NCBI RefSeq assembly: GCF_014805685.1
Contig: NC_060885.1
Span: 19,706,132-19,770,131, forward strand
Length of the DNA stretch: 64,000 nucleotides
From: Silurus meridionalis
Taxonomy: Eukaryota; Chordata; Actinopteri; Siluriformes; Siluridae
Direction of reading: 5' to 3'
The translations under genes and the position numbers were made by a program. Below are positions 14,301 to 27,106 of this stretch, one piece after another; position 1 is the first letter of the stretch, and every line of letters starts with the position of its first letter. Below the pieces are notes generated by a model. The model worked only from the letters and a program-made list of their open reading frames with translations, was not told the DNA's origin and did not search any database.

Positions 14301-17300
14301 ACATATTATAAATCTGCAAGTCCATATAAACTAGCGTGATGGCTATTTTTTTTTTTTTTATACATATATATCTTTTTATGGGTGCTCATTATTTTTGTAC
14401 AGTTAAAACTGTAGGTGTATTTTACACAAAGACTTTAATGGGCAGAAAAACACCCTTAAGTCTTAAGAAAAGGATCCTAAACACTTCATCAGTGTCTAAA
14501 GTGGAACACTTCTCTGGATGTGGATTGACACAGCACCTCTTCTACATGCAGAATGCTGAACTGAAAACATATGGCTCTAAGAACAGGGAAACAAACACAA
14601 ATATAAAATTTATTTCAGGCATGAGCAAAATATTATAAAATATAAATCCCACTTTATTCCACATGACTGTAATCTGGAATGACAGCCCTATAGCACCATA
14701 AGGCAAAATGTAAAGCAAATAAATGACTATTGAAAGCAGATTGTTTTACTTGTGCCTTAAAATCCACTGAGAAACATAAATCAAAATAAATCGAAAACAG
14801 TATATTTACCCTAACCAATGATGTAATCAGGAGTTTGACTTTTTCAGACGTGCCCCATCCTCTGACAGTCGAGTCATACATGTAGACATGGAACAGTTCT
14901 ACTCAAATAACCTAGCATGCAGGCTAAACTGTCAAAATGCAATTTAAGTAAGAAATCAGGAGTAAAACACACTAAGAGACTAAGTAAATGCGGGCAGGAA
15001 CGGTGGTTTTATAAAACCCGACAAGTGATTGGGTAAGACTGACTGGAAATAGTACACTGGTGTGCTGTATAGCGGAGCAGCTGCTTTAAAGCATCATGCA
15101 AGCAGAAAACAGCAGGTAGCACAATAATGTCTACTGGGCTCTTTAACAGAGTAGATGAGCACCTCATTAACAAAGTTCCTGCTGACTGTGAACTATCACT
15201 TTGTCATTCTTAAACCGCACTTAGTTTAGGTTTAAGGAGGCTACACCACAGTTCACAGAAGTCCACAATCCAAACTAGACAAGTTTACGTAGTCCAAAGC
15301 CATAACCTATATCAGAAAAGCTTGATAGCCAGTTCTTCGAATAATTACGTAAAAGAAACTAGATATTTTACAGCACATATACAGGTCTCAATAAATGAGA
15401 TATGACAAATGTGCACACAACCCTCATTTAAAAATACAAGGCTTTTTGTCATTGTCTCTGATCATCACTTACATAATTAGCAAAAGAAAATTAGTGTTGT
15501 TTTGTTGCTCAGAGCCATTTGTCAATGATTATTTTTAAATTGGTAATACATGACAATCCAGCAATAAATGGCACACTTTTTGTTATTCCTGTTATCACTT
15601 ATGTTATAGCAGCTGTAAACAGTCATTTCTTTACCAGCCTCTATTTTTGCTCTCTCTTGAAACCCTAACCCTTACCGAGAACCCCAAAAAATGCAAACTG
15701 CTCTGTTCTGAAGATCTCTGCATGCTGGAAAACTCCTTCTATACATTTAAAGTAAACCTATTCTAATAGAAAACCTTACAATAGCAACAAAAGAATGAAT
15801 TTTTTATTATACAATTTCAATGGCCTTTTAAATTGCTACTGTCAGAGCCTCTGTTTAAAACCTTCTAACCAGTTAAAATTGAGAATTTAACAGCGCTGTG
15901 GTATAAAATGTCATAAAATATAAATGCACACGTTACAGAAGCAGGGGAAGACAATAGATAAGGCACAGATGTGTGATAAAGCTCAGGGCCACTACATATC
16001 TGTCAGGTTGTTATAAAAACATTATATCAGTCACACTAAGCAGATCTATTTCAGTTACACAAAGGTTTTAGCGGTGCATTTGCGTCTCAGTGACGATGTG
16101 TCAAACAGAAGATTTTTGCTCACTAGCAGCAGATCTGGGCCTGGGTAAATGAGTCACTCACAGTTGCCAGATGTAAGTTAATGGAGGATAGGGGACTAGC
16201 AGCAGGTGTAAATCTCCCCCCGTCCTGCTGAGCTTTAAAAGTCAGTGCTTAGCACCCACAGCTCCGTCATCTGGCCTCTCCCAGCCTCCACGACAGCCCA
16301 TTTGTCATCATTTTCATTTCATTTTTGGCAAAAAAAGAAGAAATGTTCTAATGGAGTGTTTTGAACGGCCCCAGATGTTTGTTTATTTGTTGTGCTGCAA
16401 CTGCAAAACAGTTTATTCTTCACACACAGTCTCATTTCGAGAGGCTGAATATCAGCTGTGCCGTAATGAAAGCAAACTGCAGGTGGGGGGGAAAAAAAAG
16501 TACAGAGTCCCCAAGGTGTCTTCTGTTCGGATATTCTTTTAGCAAAGGCCTCCTGTCTGAAGGGATTTGAAGAACAGTTGTGAGCCATTTAAAATACAGA
16601 CATTCATTACAACTGCACTTGGCCTACAATACCAAAATTTAAATGCACTTTAAACTGATATATGTAGGAGAACAGTTTCCCTCTCCGGTGAATGTTCACT
16701 GGTTTACTCACAGAGGAGAGAATAAATGTTCATGAGGTATGATACGAGTTGTGGGGTAGCATTTATTGCTTTCAGATGTCAAAATGTATGTGGGAGAAAT
16801 GTGGTCATTTCTAGTGATATTTATGGAGGACCAGAGTAGATTTTAACTACGACTATTTATGAATAGACCTTTCTAAATCTACTTCCACCCTTTTAACTAT
16901 ATTTAATTGTATAACTACATATATTTCATTATATGACTGAAATGTATTAAGAACTAGATTGTGATTTAAATACATAGTGGGCCCGCAAAGGTGCTTGGTC
17001 TTAAAGGATCCTGGAGAAAAATCTTGGTCTCTAGGTTGGTTTAAAGCTGGTTGGAGCTGACAGCAATGCTACTTCCTGTGGCTATGCTGCCGGACTCCAG
17101 AGCCTGCCATCCTCGGTGTCACACCTAGCCGCCCTCATGGCCTCTCTGCCTCACTTTCCCTCGCCATCCTTTTCCCTCCACTGAGCCTCTCCTGTCTCCT
17201 CACTGTTTGTCCATTCCCCAATTGTAGCTCAACATAAGAGACAAGGGTCTCATTTCCCAATAGCCAAGACTTCCTTTAGTCCTTTATGCTGTGTGTCAGC

Positions 17301-19414
17301 ATGGTCTGCACACAGCCCATCCCCTCTCTCCCATCTCAAGGACTTGTACCTAACCTGATTACCCGTGGCACCTTGGCTCTTGGGGCCTTGGCACAGGTGA
17401 CATTAATTGTTGCAATATTGAGAAACAGCAGAAAGGCTTTCTGTTCAAGACAGCTTGCTGTCACACATGCCTCTAATTCTGCCGGCCACTGCAATGCAGC
17501 ATCTAACATACAACGGGCCTGACAGGACCGGCAACATACCTTTGGGCAAAGCATAAGCACTATTACCATTCTGTCCTATACAGATAGACGCGATAAATAA
17601 CTGCATAATTGCATCATGTGATGGTTCACAATGAGTTATTGCCAATGCATACAAATAGCTTGCTTCCTCCTGACACGTCCTGGAGGTGAACTGCATCTTT
17701 TAGTGTCAGGGATTTTCTATTAAAGCTTTTTTTTTTCCTCCAAGGCACAGCCAAAGTTCAAATAAAGAGTTACTGTGTTAGACCTGATGCATTAAGCAAA
17801 TAGAATAGGCAATAAGTCAAGATAAATAAAAATGGTGTGATAACGGGGAAAGAATAAAAGGAGGCGAAGGACAAAGATGAGGGCTTGTGTTATCTAACAC
17901 TGCAGTACAGTATCGTAAAAATAACGAATGGAGAGTGTCAGCGCAGTGAAATCTAAGAGGGAGAAAAAATATTTCATATGTCAGCTCTGCTCACCTTTTA
18001 ATGGACTATTTTCAAGCAACATGATTTTGACAAAGCACTGGGCTTTCCTCTACATCACTTGAGAGGTGAGGGTCAGCCTTTGTGAAATAGATCTGTCCTT
18101 GGTGGGGGGTGGAGAGGCTCTTCGTTGACCTCACATGAAAGCAAAAGTGGCAGCACCATGGCCGCACTGTGAAAACACAGTAGTCTGCATCGCATGGACA
18201 AAAGAACATGATAAATGTTTCCCGCATAAAAAAAACCTTCTCCGCCCCCTCTCCTAAAGTTCAGCATGTCAAAAGCAGGTCTCCTGCAGAGTCCCAGTCT
18301 AATGATACAAAACCACTGGATGAATGTAATATCTCACAACTGGTTTATGGTAACATTTGTGTCTTTTGAAAAAGTTTCGGAAACCAGAGTGCTTCATTGT
18401 TAGATGAGATTTAAGTCTTCGTTTCAACTCTATGCTCAGAAACAAAATCCACAAATAATAAAACTTATATGCAAAAAAAAAAGAAAAGAAAAAAAAATAG
18501 GCAAGGATTCTCTATTTAGGTACAGAACTCTGGTTTAAAATTAATATTTCAACTTTAAATAAAAAAGAGTGAAATACATTCTCCTGCATGTTAGAGAAAA
18601 GTCTATTTAAACTTTTGCATTATTATTAAAATGCTGTCATTATGATTTCAAAATGAATGCTTATATGTCATAGCTCATTCTTAGCTAGTTAGCTCATAAC
18701 GAGCTTTGTAGATTTCTGAAACTTTTGAAGCAATATTGTCATGCAATAACAACAAAGGACATAAATCTGTTAATTGCTCGGGTCCTTAGCAACATAACAA
18801 GCCAAGTAATAATAAAAATTAGCCGGTTATGCAAATATTCTTAAACCTGCCATAGCCTGTGCATAACGCGCACGTACGATGTGGCCATTTTTCTGAATCA
18901 ATTTTACATGTTGCAATAAAATAATAAACTATGCAATAGAAGATCTAAATAAGGTTACTGCATGTATGAACACAATTTTTACATTTGATACTCACTGTTT
19001 GCTCGATGCATTTGTTTTTTTTTTTACATTAAAAAAGAATCTTTTGCAAGACCATGATCATGTGAGCACCCAAGTACAGGACATACATTTGCTAGCAATC
19101 TAATTGTCCAGAATCTTATGCTTAAAATAAAACTGTGGATGTGTTCAATGACAATATTATCTTTTCCTTTTTATTAAACTGTGATTAAATGTATATATTT
19201 GAATATGTGGCTTATTTGTTCTGTCTATTTATTTCTTTGTTTTTTTTTTCGTAATGTTCGATTACACTTAAAGAAAGTATATTTTAATATTATATAATAT
19301 TTATATGATAAATCATATATCTCATCTCTCACACTCAGTAATAAGTGTTCAATACTTTTAACTATCTAAAATGTTTCTATATACATCTGTGAGAAGTGTA
19401 GCTTACAAGCTTAC
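11383..19414. other. Long non-coding stretch, no gene seen
   Basis: No coding frame with a recognisable domain. It holds T- and A-runs (14142-14156, 14345-14359, 18472-18497). The section at about 17080-17230 is pyrimidine-rich and GC-balanced. A block at 12090-12480 is listed separately. Open frames up to about 100 codons (for example 14336-14638) begin in poly(T) or lack domains. Confidence 0.55.
12090..12480. promoter_or_regulatory. Possible conserved non-coding element
   Basis: Contains AAATTAATTGCTGTCATTTG near 12211 followed by another AATTTAATTG. This combines homeodomain AT cores with a TGTCA half-site of the MEIS/TALE type. The surroundings are unique-looking and free of simple repeats. 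The role is inferred from appearance only. Confidence 0.25.
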
Positions 19415-19496
19415 CTTTAGGGTTTTTGGAATCTTTGGACCTGGGTAGAGGAGTATACGGCAAAGGAGTGGTGTCTGATCTGCAATCGCTACGAGC
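19415..19496 (-). CDS. Candidate internal coding exon, gene not identified
   Basis: On the minus strand a pyrimidine-rich acceptor (CTGTTTATTTTGTAG) is followed by 82 bases and then a good donor (AAG, then GTAAGC). Two frames are open. One reads SDTTPLPYTPLPRSKDSKNP, a Ser/Pro/Lys-rich stretch typical of a disordered linker. The other reads LVAIADQTPLLCRILLYPG. The third stops at once. If the first frame is used, the exon starts at a codon boundary and ends with one extra base. I could not match either to a known protein. It could equally be a non-coding RNA exon or a chance splice-site pair. No second minus-strand exon could be joined to it with confidence. Confidence 0.35.
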
Positions 19497-19742
19497 CTAC
19501 AAAATAAACAGAGAAAACATGAACTCGATGTGTTGATGGAGTCCACAATATAGCACCTGTGCTGATTTGCATTGCAGTCTGAGTGGATTTATTAGCTCAG
19601 ATAGACAGGAGAAATGTACATTATTGATTTCTAAGCTGTGAATGCATTGATCCTAATTGAGTCCTAAATGAAAAGTACTCATTTGTCATCAGCAATCAGG
19701 AGCATTCATCCAGACTGATGGCATGAAAGGCAAATGGAGAGT

Positions 19743-19746
<4 letters not shown>

Positions 19747-19804
<58 letters not shown>
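19747..19804 (+). repeat. (GA)n microsatellite, 29 units
   Basis: Perfect purine tract. Its long open frames on both strands (Arg-Glu and Leu-Ser repeats) are artefacts. Confidence 0.98.
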
Positions 19805-19806
<2 letters not shown>

Positions 19807-22177
19807 AAGAGAACGAGAGACAGAAAATATAAATCATTGGGTGGGGTAAGGGAGAAAAGCTTCATTGCCATGACTGATTGCCCAAGTGCCATAAATTTTC
19901 AGAGTGTGGTGGAAAGGTAATGTTGGGAGCAGCACTCCTGCTTTTATCAGGCTGCTGGACAGCTTTCATTATCTGGCATGAGAGGAGGGGAGAGAGGAGG
20001 TGAATAGGAACCCTGCCTTTGATTATCTCTTTCCTTCTTGTTTGAAAGAGGACGAGGGAAAGGCCCCCACTAGCACTCAGTCAAAGAGGATGGTGCAGGT
20101 CAGCCCGGGGTCAGTGTGTCGCTTACTCTCCAACTCCCTCATGACCAACACACTGCTGTGTGCTGCCAAGCCAACAGGTGGCATGACACTACTACTGCCT
20201 GACAACAGTTTGTCATCCTTTATACTCCAGAGGCCTTGCTAAACAAATATGGTCCACTATTTATTCTTTTCTGAGTACTGTTAGTCACTGAAAAGCCCTA
20301 GTTAGTCTGCAAGCACTAGGAGTAAGGCAACCAGCAACCTAAACACACTTGCACAAATGATTTGGGGTGTACTTAATCACAGGGCAACACTGACAAACTG
20401 ACTCTACAGTGGTTTATGTGCAGATTTTTCCTAATACTTTACCAGTTACTGTTATGTCTAAATTATTGTCTTTTTTTTATGTAAATGCAATTAATTCTGC
20501 AACAAAAATTTAAAAATCATATTCAGTTAAAAATGCACTGATAAATGACACACTGATAACTGACATGATGTTAAAAAAAAACATAAAGAACATGATCCAT
20601 GCATGCAAGTCCTCATCATTAGGCCTACATCACTTCACGCATCCAGTTATTAATTATCACCACACTTGTGCAAGTCAGATGGTGTGAGGTAGCCACGGCT
20701 TTCGAGCATGTCAGCACTTTCCTTGTTACCAGTTTCAATCTCCTCCAGCCATTTGGCTTTAATATCCTAAAGCAGCACTCGGTGAGGGAACGTCAGTCTG
20801 CCCTGACTAATTTCCTCTGGGCCTGACAGATCAGAGGCCTTCTCCACCAAACTGCCCTCTCCCCACCATAAAGCCCCTCGTAATCCTGCTGCTTGTCTAC
20901 AATTAATCTTCCCAGTTGCCACATTATTAACACCACCACCCACAGGCAGGGTCTGGCTCTGCCCCACTGGACACGGTGCACCCCCTCCTCGCCTCAGTGG
21001 CCAGGGACGTCAATCACATGCCGTGCGCAAAAGTCGCCTGCTGTCGACATCAGAGATCCCTCCAGTCAGCGCAAAGCACCCCCCCTCCCAAATGCTGGCC
21101 AAGTCCACTGATCACACACCCACACCCTTGAAGAAGATTAATCAGAGCCCTCCCTCCTACTTCCTCCCCTCCCCATCTCCTCCTCTCTTTCTCTTTATTC
21201 AATGAGGCATCCTCGCGATGAGAAAAGGGGCCTGGCTCATAATGGGAATCCCTGCGTAACAAAGTTAAAGGAAAACTCAATTTGAATGCCAGCTGTTATC
21301 TGGCCCCCTTTTTCCTGAGCTGCTTAAAGAGCAGGCGGACAAGAGCTCGGCTTTGATCAGTACCCTTAAGATTTTACACAAACATAATCACAAGCCGAGG
21401 GGTCGCTCCAGGCACCAGGAATTCATTCATTCCTCGGGCTTAGAGAACACACAGGCAGTTTAAGGGCCTTCGCCGTTCACTGAGCCGTTTATCTTTATTT
21501 GCTTTTAAAAGATATGCATCAGCCTTTTACTAACTCTCACTAGTTACAACTTTTCTGTTTGGACTGGCCATTTAATGATGGCTGATAGCGACATGAATTA
21601 ATATAATGTGCTCATGAAAGGTACACTGAGGAAACGTATGAGCTGATCCCAAAGGGAAACATGAAACAAGGATCACAATGAGAATAAACACTGTCACATG
21701 AAGCTTGCTCCTGATGGACTACGGATAAAAAAGGCTTCTAAAGCAGATTTAGGGCTGGAACTTGTATACTCTTTCACTCATCTCTCTGCCTGAGCAAATC
21801 TCCATCCCAGAACACAGAGAAATGGAGCAGACTGCCTCTGATCTATCTGTGAACCATAGGAACGCAGCAGGTAAACCCATGGAAAAGCCAATAAATATAG
21901 ACGTATATTCTGAAAATGAAAAGGCTGAATTGATTCGGCTTCTCACAAGAACATAAGCAGCTTTACCGTTGGAATAGGTATTACATTTGATTTTGATGTT
22001 GTTTACACCAATCAAGCACATTCTACACCCCCACCCTGACAAATGCTACACACCCACACACACACCCACACACACACTATTCTTTCTATTACAATTGATA
22101 TTAATTATTAATACATTTATCCATAATCTAAATAAACAGCCATGGTTAAAACTGTCCAGTCCCCATCAACATAAAAA

Positions 22178-22179
<2 letters not shown>
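19805..22179. other. Non-coding stretch, partly GC-balanced
   Basis: The part from about 20690 to 21480 is richer in G and C than the surroundings, with pyrimidine-rich runs near 21150-21200, and resembles conserved non-coding DNA. A CA-rich imperfect tract lies at 22045-22078. Several overlapping open frames on both strands are not convincing genes. Confidence 0.5.
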
Positions 22180-22247
<68 letters not shown>

Positions 22248-22256
22248 ACACACACA
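22180..22256 (+). repeat. (CA)n microsatellite
   Basis: An almost perfect tract of about 33 CA units, with a small interruption near 22247. Confidence 0.98.
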
Positions 22257-22938
22257 GTGACCATGCAGTTAGACAACACAGCAAAGCTGCATATGGCTGT
22301 ACATGTAATGGTCAGTTGGGGGCGCTGCAGTGTAAAGTATATAAGCGTCTCCATTGCCACTCTTGCTAGTAAGCGTAGGTTCTCCAGGCCATGGGCATAT
22401 GCTGCTTGCTCACATCATTATTGTCTTTATACACTGAGTAATCACAGCAGTTTATGATAATGCAGTCGAAATTTACAAGCTGGGGAAAGAAGGAATCACG
22501 AATAATGGCATTAACAGAGAAAGCCACAGCACCCCTCGTCCCACTGGGAGCTTTGCTATCACAGGCAGGACTCCTTGCTGAAAATGTCACAGTGAAATAT
22601 GACTCTGTTGCTGGATTATACATCATGCTCACACTCTCTCCCTCCTTTGGTCGTTTGCCCAACACAAACACAGTAAATGCTGCTAAATCCTAAGTCGTTC
22701 ATGATTACCATCTCCAAAACAGATCTACTTCAGAATGGGAAGGTGAAAAGGAAGCAGTCTGTTTCTGCTGAGCTTGAGCACCTTTTTTTTTTAAAAACAT
22801 TTTCTTTATTTTAGTTTATTTTTGCATAAACAGCAGGCTCCAAAGCTAGACAGACTCCCCTTGAGCGCACAGGGTCGAACATCCTCAGTGATTTTAGCTC
22901 AACTTATCCTCACAAAAGTGATCAGGGCTACAATCTAA

Positions 22939-22939
<1 letters not shown>
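22257..22939. other. Spacer between two CA microsatellites
   Basis: Open frames exist on both strands (22454-22693 plus, 22366-22671 minus) but show no domain or splice context. No gene is supported. Confidence 0.5.

Positions 22940-23020
<81 letters not shown>
22940..23020 (+). repeat. (CA)n microsatellite, about 40 units
   Basis: The longest perfect CA tract in the window at 81 bases. Such tracts can adopt Z-DNA and are normally highly polymorphic. Confidence 0.98.
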
Positions 23021-23022
<2 letters not shown>

Positions 23023-26000
23023 TAAGAGAAAGAGTGAGGGAAGGAGGAAGGAGCAGAGATCAGTGTAAACACCAGTACTTTTTATCTCCTTATACATCTG
23101 GACAAGTAGACAAAGTGCTAAAACGAAATAAATGTGGCCTGACAGCCACTTCAAAGAGTTCAGCCAGGGGCTTACTGCTACTTAAGGCATAGGAATGTTG
23201 TTGCTAAGCATCAGACTACAACCTATCAGGCCCTACAGAAGGGCCTGGTTTCCCTTTAAGAGGCAGAGTGGGAAAGCAAGAGAGCGAGATAGAGAAAGGG
23301 GAGGGGGGGCAAAAGGAGAAAGCGAGAAAGAGTGGAAACTCGACAGTAAGGGGAGGCTGGGGATTCAAGGAGAATTTGTAGCTTAAAGCAATTGTTAGAA
23401 GAAACAAGCTTTCTGCTTTGTTTTCTCCTGACACCATTTCGGCTTTTTGTGCTTGCAAAAGACATGTAGAAAAATGTCTTTTGATATGTTTTCTCTTCGG
23501 GTCTTTATCAAAAATATATCTTCTGTGGGCACAAAACTTTGCCTGTCTTTCTCGTAACACTTGCAGAGTTCTCTGATGATCTGAAGATCAGAGAAAAGTA
23601 AACTTATATGAGCGTTTGAGTCAACAGCAAATGTTATTTTGACAGCTATTTTTTAATATATTTCGCCTTCATTTGCACACTGAAAAAATTGCGGCTTGGC
23701 TATTGACCTGACTGTGCTGTGACTCTGAGCGAAATCCATTCAACCAGACTTATATTTGCACTAATATTCACCCATTTGACTAAATAAGGAATTTTGTACT
23801 TTATTATTTATCTCGACTCTTTGTAGAGTTCAACCAACAGACCAAAAGGTAGGACTTAATGAGAAGATGGAAAATGCTGATGCCTGGAGGAGAAAAGAGT
23901 TTCCCCACAGCACTGCAGCACGTACTTTACTAAAGCCAGTGAAATTTTTAAAGTTTGACATCTGTATCTCAAATAGGGTTTGGTAATGTTGGTTTAGTTG
24001 TTGTGTGTAACAAAAGCACAATTTCTATGTTCTTAGCTAATGCACTGGTGTCCCCACCCTTTCAGTGTGCTTTGGTGGCAGTATTGTGTGACTGGCAGTG
24101 AGTATGCTTTTAATGATTGACCAGTTCTGCTTCAATGAGTTTGTGCAAAGCAAATGGATCATATGATCAGAGATCACAAGCCAGAAAGTTGGCCCCAGCG
24201 ATTACCACAACCACTTCTGTGTTAGACAACCTAAGTTTAAGCACAACAAAGTTAATCGTCCATATCGTCCAACTCGGTTTTTAGGAGTTGAATTCTAAAT
24301 AGCAAACTGACCTTTTATAGCTTTGGACTTAGAAAATATGCCTGTAGTCATTTAAACACTGCCTGCATAGGTGTATTAAATAAAGTAAGGTAAATAAATT
24401 CACAGAAATAACACAGGTTAGGTGTGTGTGTGTGTGTGCTGGGGTCCAAAGTCAAAATTAAGGCTTGTATTCATTTATTTTATCCATAAACAACATGAAA
24501 CGTTACGGGAAACTTTAAACCAAAACCCTTTAAGAAAAGCTGAAGGATTTTGCGAGTGACCAGGTTTGATTTGTCATTTGGGTTAAGTTTTAGCTCTGAG
24601 CAACCCTGTTATATATTCACTACTCCTGCACTCTGGGCACATGTAGATCACCGATATAAACAAGATAGCAGTCTGCCTTAAGGGCTAAAGTACTAAAAGA
24701 ACTTCAAGGTACATTAAGCTTGTCTATATCAGATATACACTGCACACAGACTAACCTGTCTTTAAAATAAACTATGAGTTTTGGCTGCAGATGATTGACA
24801 GAAAGCTAATCAGACATACATAAAGCAGGCCAAGAGAGCTTTTAGTATACTGATGCACAATTCCCAAAATTGCAAGAAATAATTCTTTTTCACATTAACA
24901 TAAAGAGACCCCCCCTCCAAAACCTGTCCTCTCTTTTTTCTCTGCATTGAATACACACACACTTTCAAATCGTGACACACTGTGGATCTTGCTGTTCCTA
25001 TTAGGAGGGTTTTTTTTCTAAGTATGCAGGATGCTAAATTATTGAAGATTCTCGGAGCAGGACTGTCACACCACGTTGTCTCGGATGTTTCCTGTGCAAT
25101 TAGATACTTGGAGACATTTGAAGAAGACTCACAAAGCAGAGTCACAGAAAGTGACATGTGAACTTAAAGGAAATTAGCTCTTCACCCGAGTGAAGTGTGA
25201 CGGTTACTTAGCAGTGCTTAACTCTCGGTGTGTATCTGTAAAGTGCACGCAGACTTTTTTCCTATTTACTCTTTTTTTTCCAGAGATCAGTGGCAGGATG
25301 AAAATAATAATTTTTGTACAGGTGCAAAAAAATTAGATCTGAATAATCAGATCTCTCCTGATGTGTGCAGGAGAGATACACACGCTCATAGATGCATAAA
25401 TATGGCTTAGAAATGTGCTCCTTAGAGACTAACCTGGTCTTTATTGTGTTGCCTGACAAAAAATAAATGCATGCAATCGTTATACACACTTGGGAAGCTA
25501 ACTTGCTATAATCAATATAGCATTTTTAATATTACAGCGATTTCAGCTACAGGATGTGACAATTCCAGTTTTGTAGTTTTGTTTTTCTTCTGGTGTCCTA
25601 GAGATGGATAAACAGACACACAAACTCACAAACTGACCACACAACATTTATAAAGAGCAAATTCATGACTACAAAAAAAAATTATAATAATACAACGAAC
25701 TGACTGTTTCCAGATACGTACAAATTACCCGCCAACTTGCAGTTATTGGAAATTGTGCCGAGCCGTAGGATTACAGACTGTCACTTTTTATGAGCGTGAG
25801 TAATACCACATTCGCCATACTGTTCTTAGTCATACCAGACAACAGGACAAACAATAAGGGGGGGAGAGATGGAGAGAGGCCTTGGTGGGTGTGCTGCATG
25901 GGGTTATGCAGTGTAAAAGGCTGGAAAGGAGAGATTGCAGTCGGGCTGCTCCTCCCAGAATCCTCCCCTCCCGAGGAGAAGGACTTATGAAGGTGAGCGT

Positions 26001-27041
26001 CTCGCTGACAGGCACGAGAATAAAGGAGACAAACCCCAGATAAAAATTAAATAAAAAGTAGCTGTCTTAAACAGTAATTGCACTCCTTTGCTGAGCAGGC
26101 TTTCAGATATATAAACTTGATTTACTATCGGCTCACAACTACAAATCAGGGGGTCCGAGAAACACTTGTGCTATGAAATTGTTTAATCTCATCAAGTTCT
26201 GCTTTCACAGCAAGCCATAAATCACAAACTCTTTGTTATCATAGACCTCCATGAGCGCCTCTCAGGCAGGCAATGGATCGTGGGTATATATAATCTTGAC
26301 TGCACAAACAGCCGGGTTGTCAGTGGCTGAAATACTTTCATATTAGCTCCGCTGCAGCTGCTGGAACACAAGTCTATGATGGATATCTCATTTCCAATGC
26401 TCTGCATCTATTTCCAGCAAATTATTACGGCATAAATTTCGTGTCAACAGAAACGGCCAATTAATTAAGTTAAAAATGGAGCCATGATCGCATCTACAAA
26501 CCAAATAGAAGAGCAGGGGCCATTTTACAGTAAGTGGATTTATCGTCAGGTCAGTTTAATGAATGATTTTAAACTTTGTCATAAACTTCGAGACAGGCCA
26601 ATATCTACACAGGAGCCCCTGCACAGACTGGGTGCTGACAGATTTACATAAAGCTTATTTATGTGCGGGGCCTGCAGTTGATGGCTGAGGTAGAAATAAA
26701 GTTTACTATTGCCCAGAGGAAGCCGCCAACCTCGAATTTTCCATCATCAGCGAAATAGGAGATAACCGAATAATACCTCGACTGGTCTTAACACAGTATA
26801 CAAATTTAAGGCTCTATCAAAGTGAATAATTCATATCCATTTATTTCGCAGTGGGTCATTTATCAGAGAGTGAATCCTACGACTAAGATGCACACAAAGA
26901 TCTATGTGTGTTTTGATGTCTTTTGAGATAAATCAAGCAGAACCATTACACATGTAGCAGCTCAGCTGTGACTAATGACATAAGCACAAGTGATTCTTTC
27001 ACGTCTCTGAGTGGAAAGGAAAACGGTTGCTATTTGACGGC
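23021..27041. other. Non-coding stretch, no gene seen
   Basis: Contains a short (GT)n at about 24422-24439 and a purine-rich segment at 23270-23340. The 115-codon open frame at 24810-25157 (minus) has no recognisable domain. The block 26110-26930 is listed separately. Confidence 0.5.
26110..26930. promoter_or_regulatory. Possible conserved non-coding cluster
   Basis: About 800 bases of repeat-free, non-coding, balanced-composition DNA. It contains homeodomain-like cores (GGCCAATTAATTAAG near 26456), an E-box-like CAGCTG near 26356 and several ATTTAT/ATAAAT patches. The lack of transposon debris and microsatellites over this length suggests constraint. This is inference. Confidence 0.28.
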
Positions 27042-27070
27042 TAATAATAATAATAATAATAATAATAATA
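27042..27070 (+). repeat. (AAT)n microsatellite
   Basis: About nine AAT units, followed by a purine-rich stretch (AAGAAAAAGAAGAAG) to about 27106. Confidence 0.95.
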
Positions 27071-27106
27071 AGAGAAAGACGACAAAGATGAAGAAAAAGA
27101 AGAAGA

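Noticed and set aside
19689..19920. Open frames with Arg-Glu or Leu-Ser runs on both strands
   Set aside because: They are translations of the (GA)n tract at 19747-19804.
21987..23154. Open frames rich in His-Thr or Cys-Val
   Set aside because: They run through the (CA)n tracts at 22180 and 22940 and have no other coding evidence.
24810..25157. 115-codon minus-strand open frame as a gene
   Set aside because: AT-rich, low-complexity stretches and no recognisable domain or splice context.
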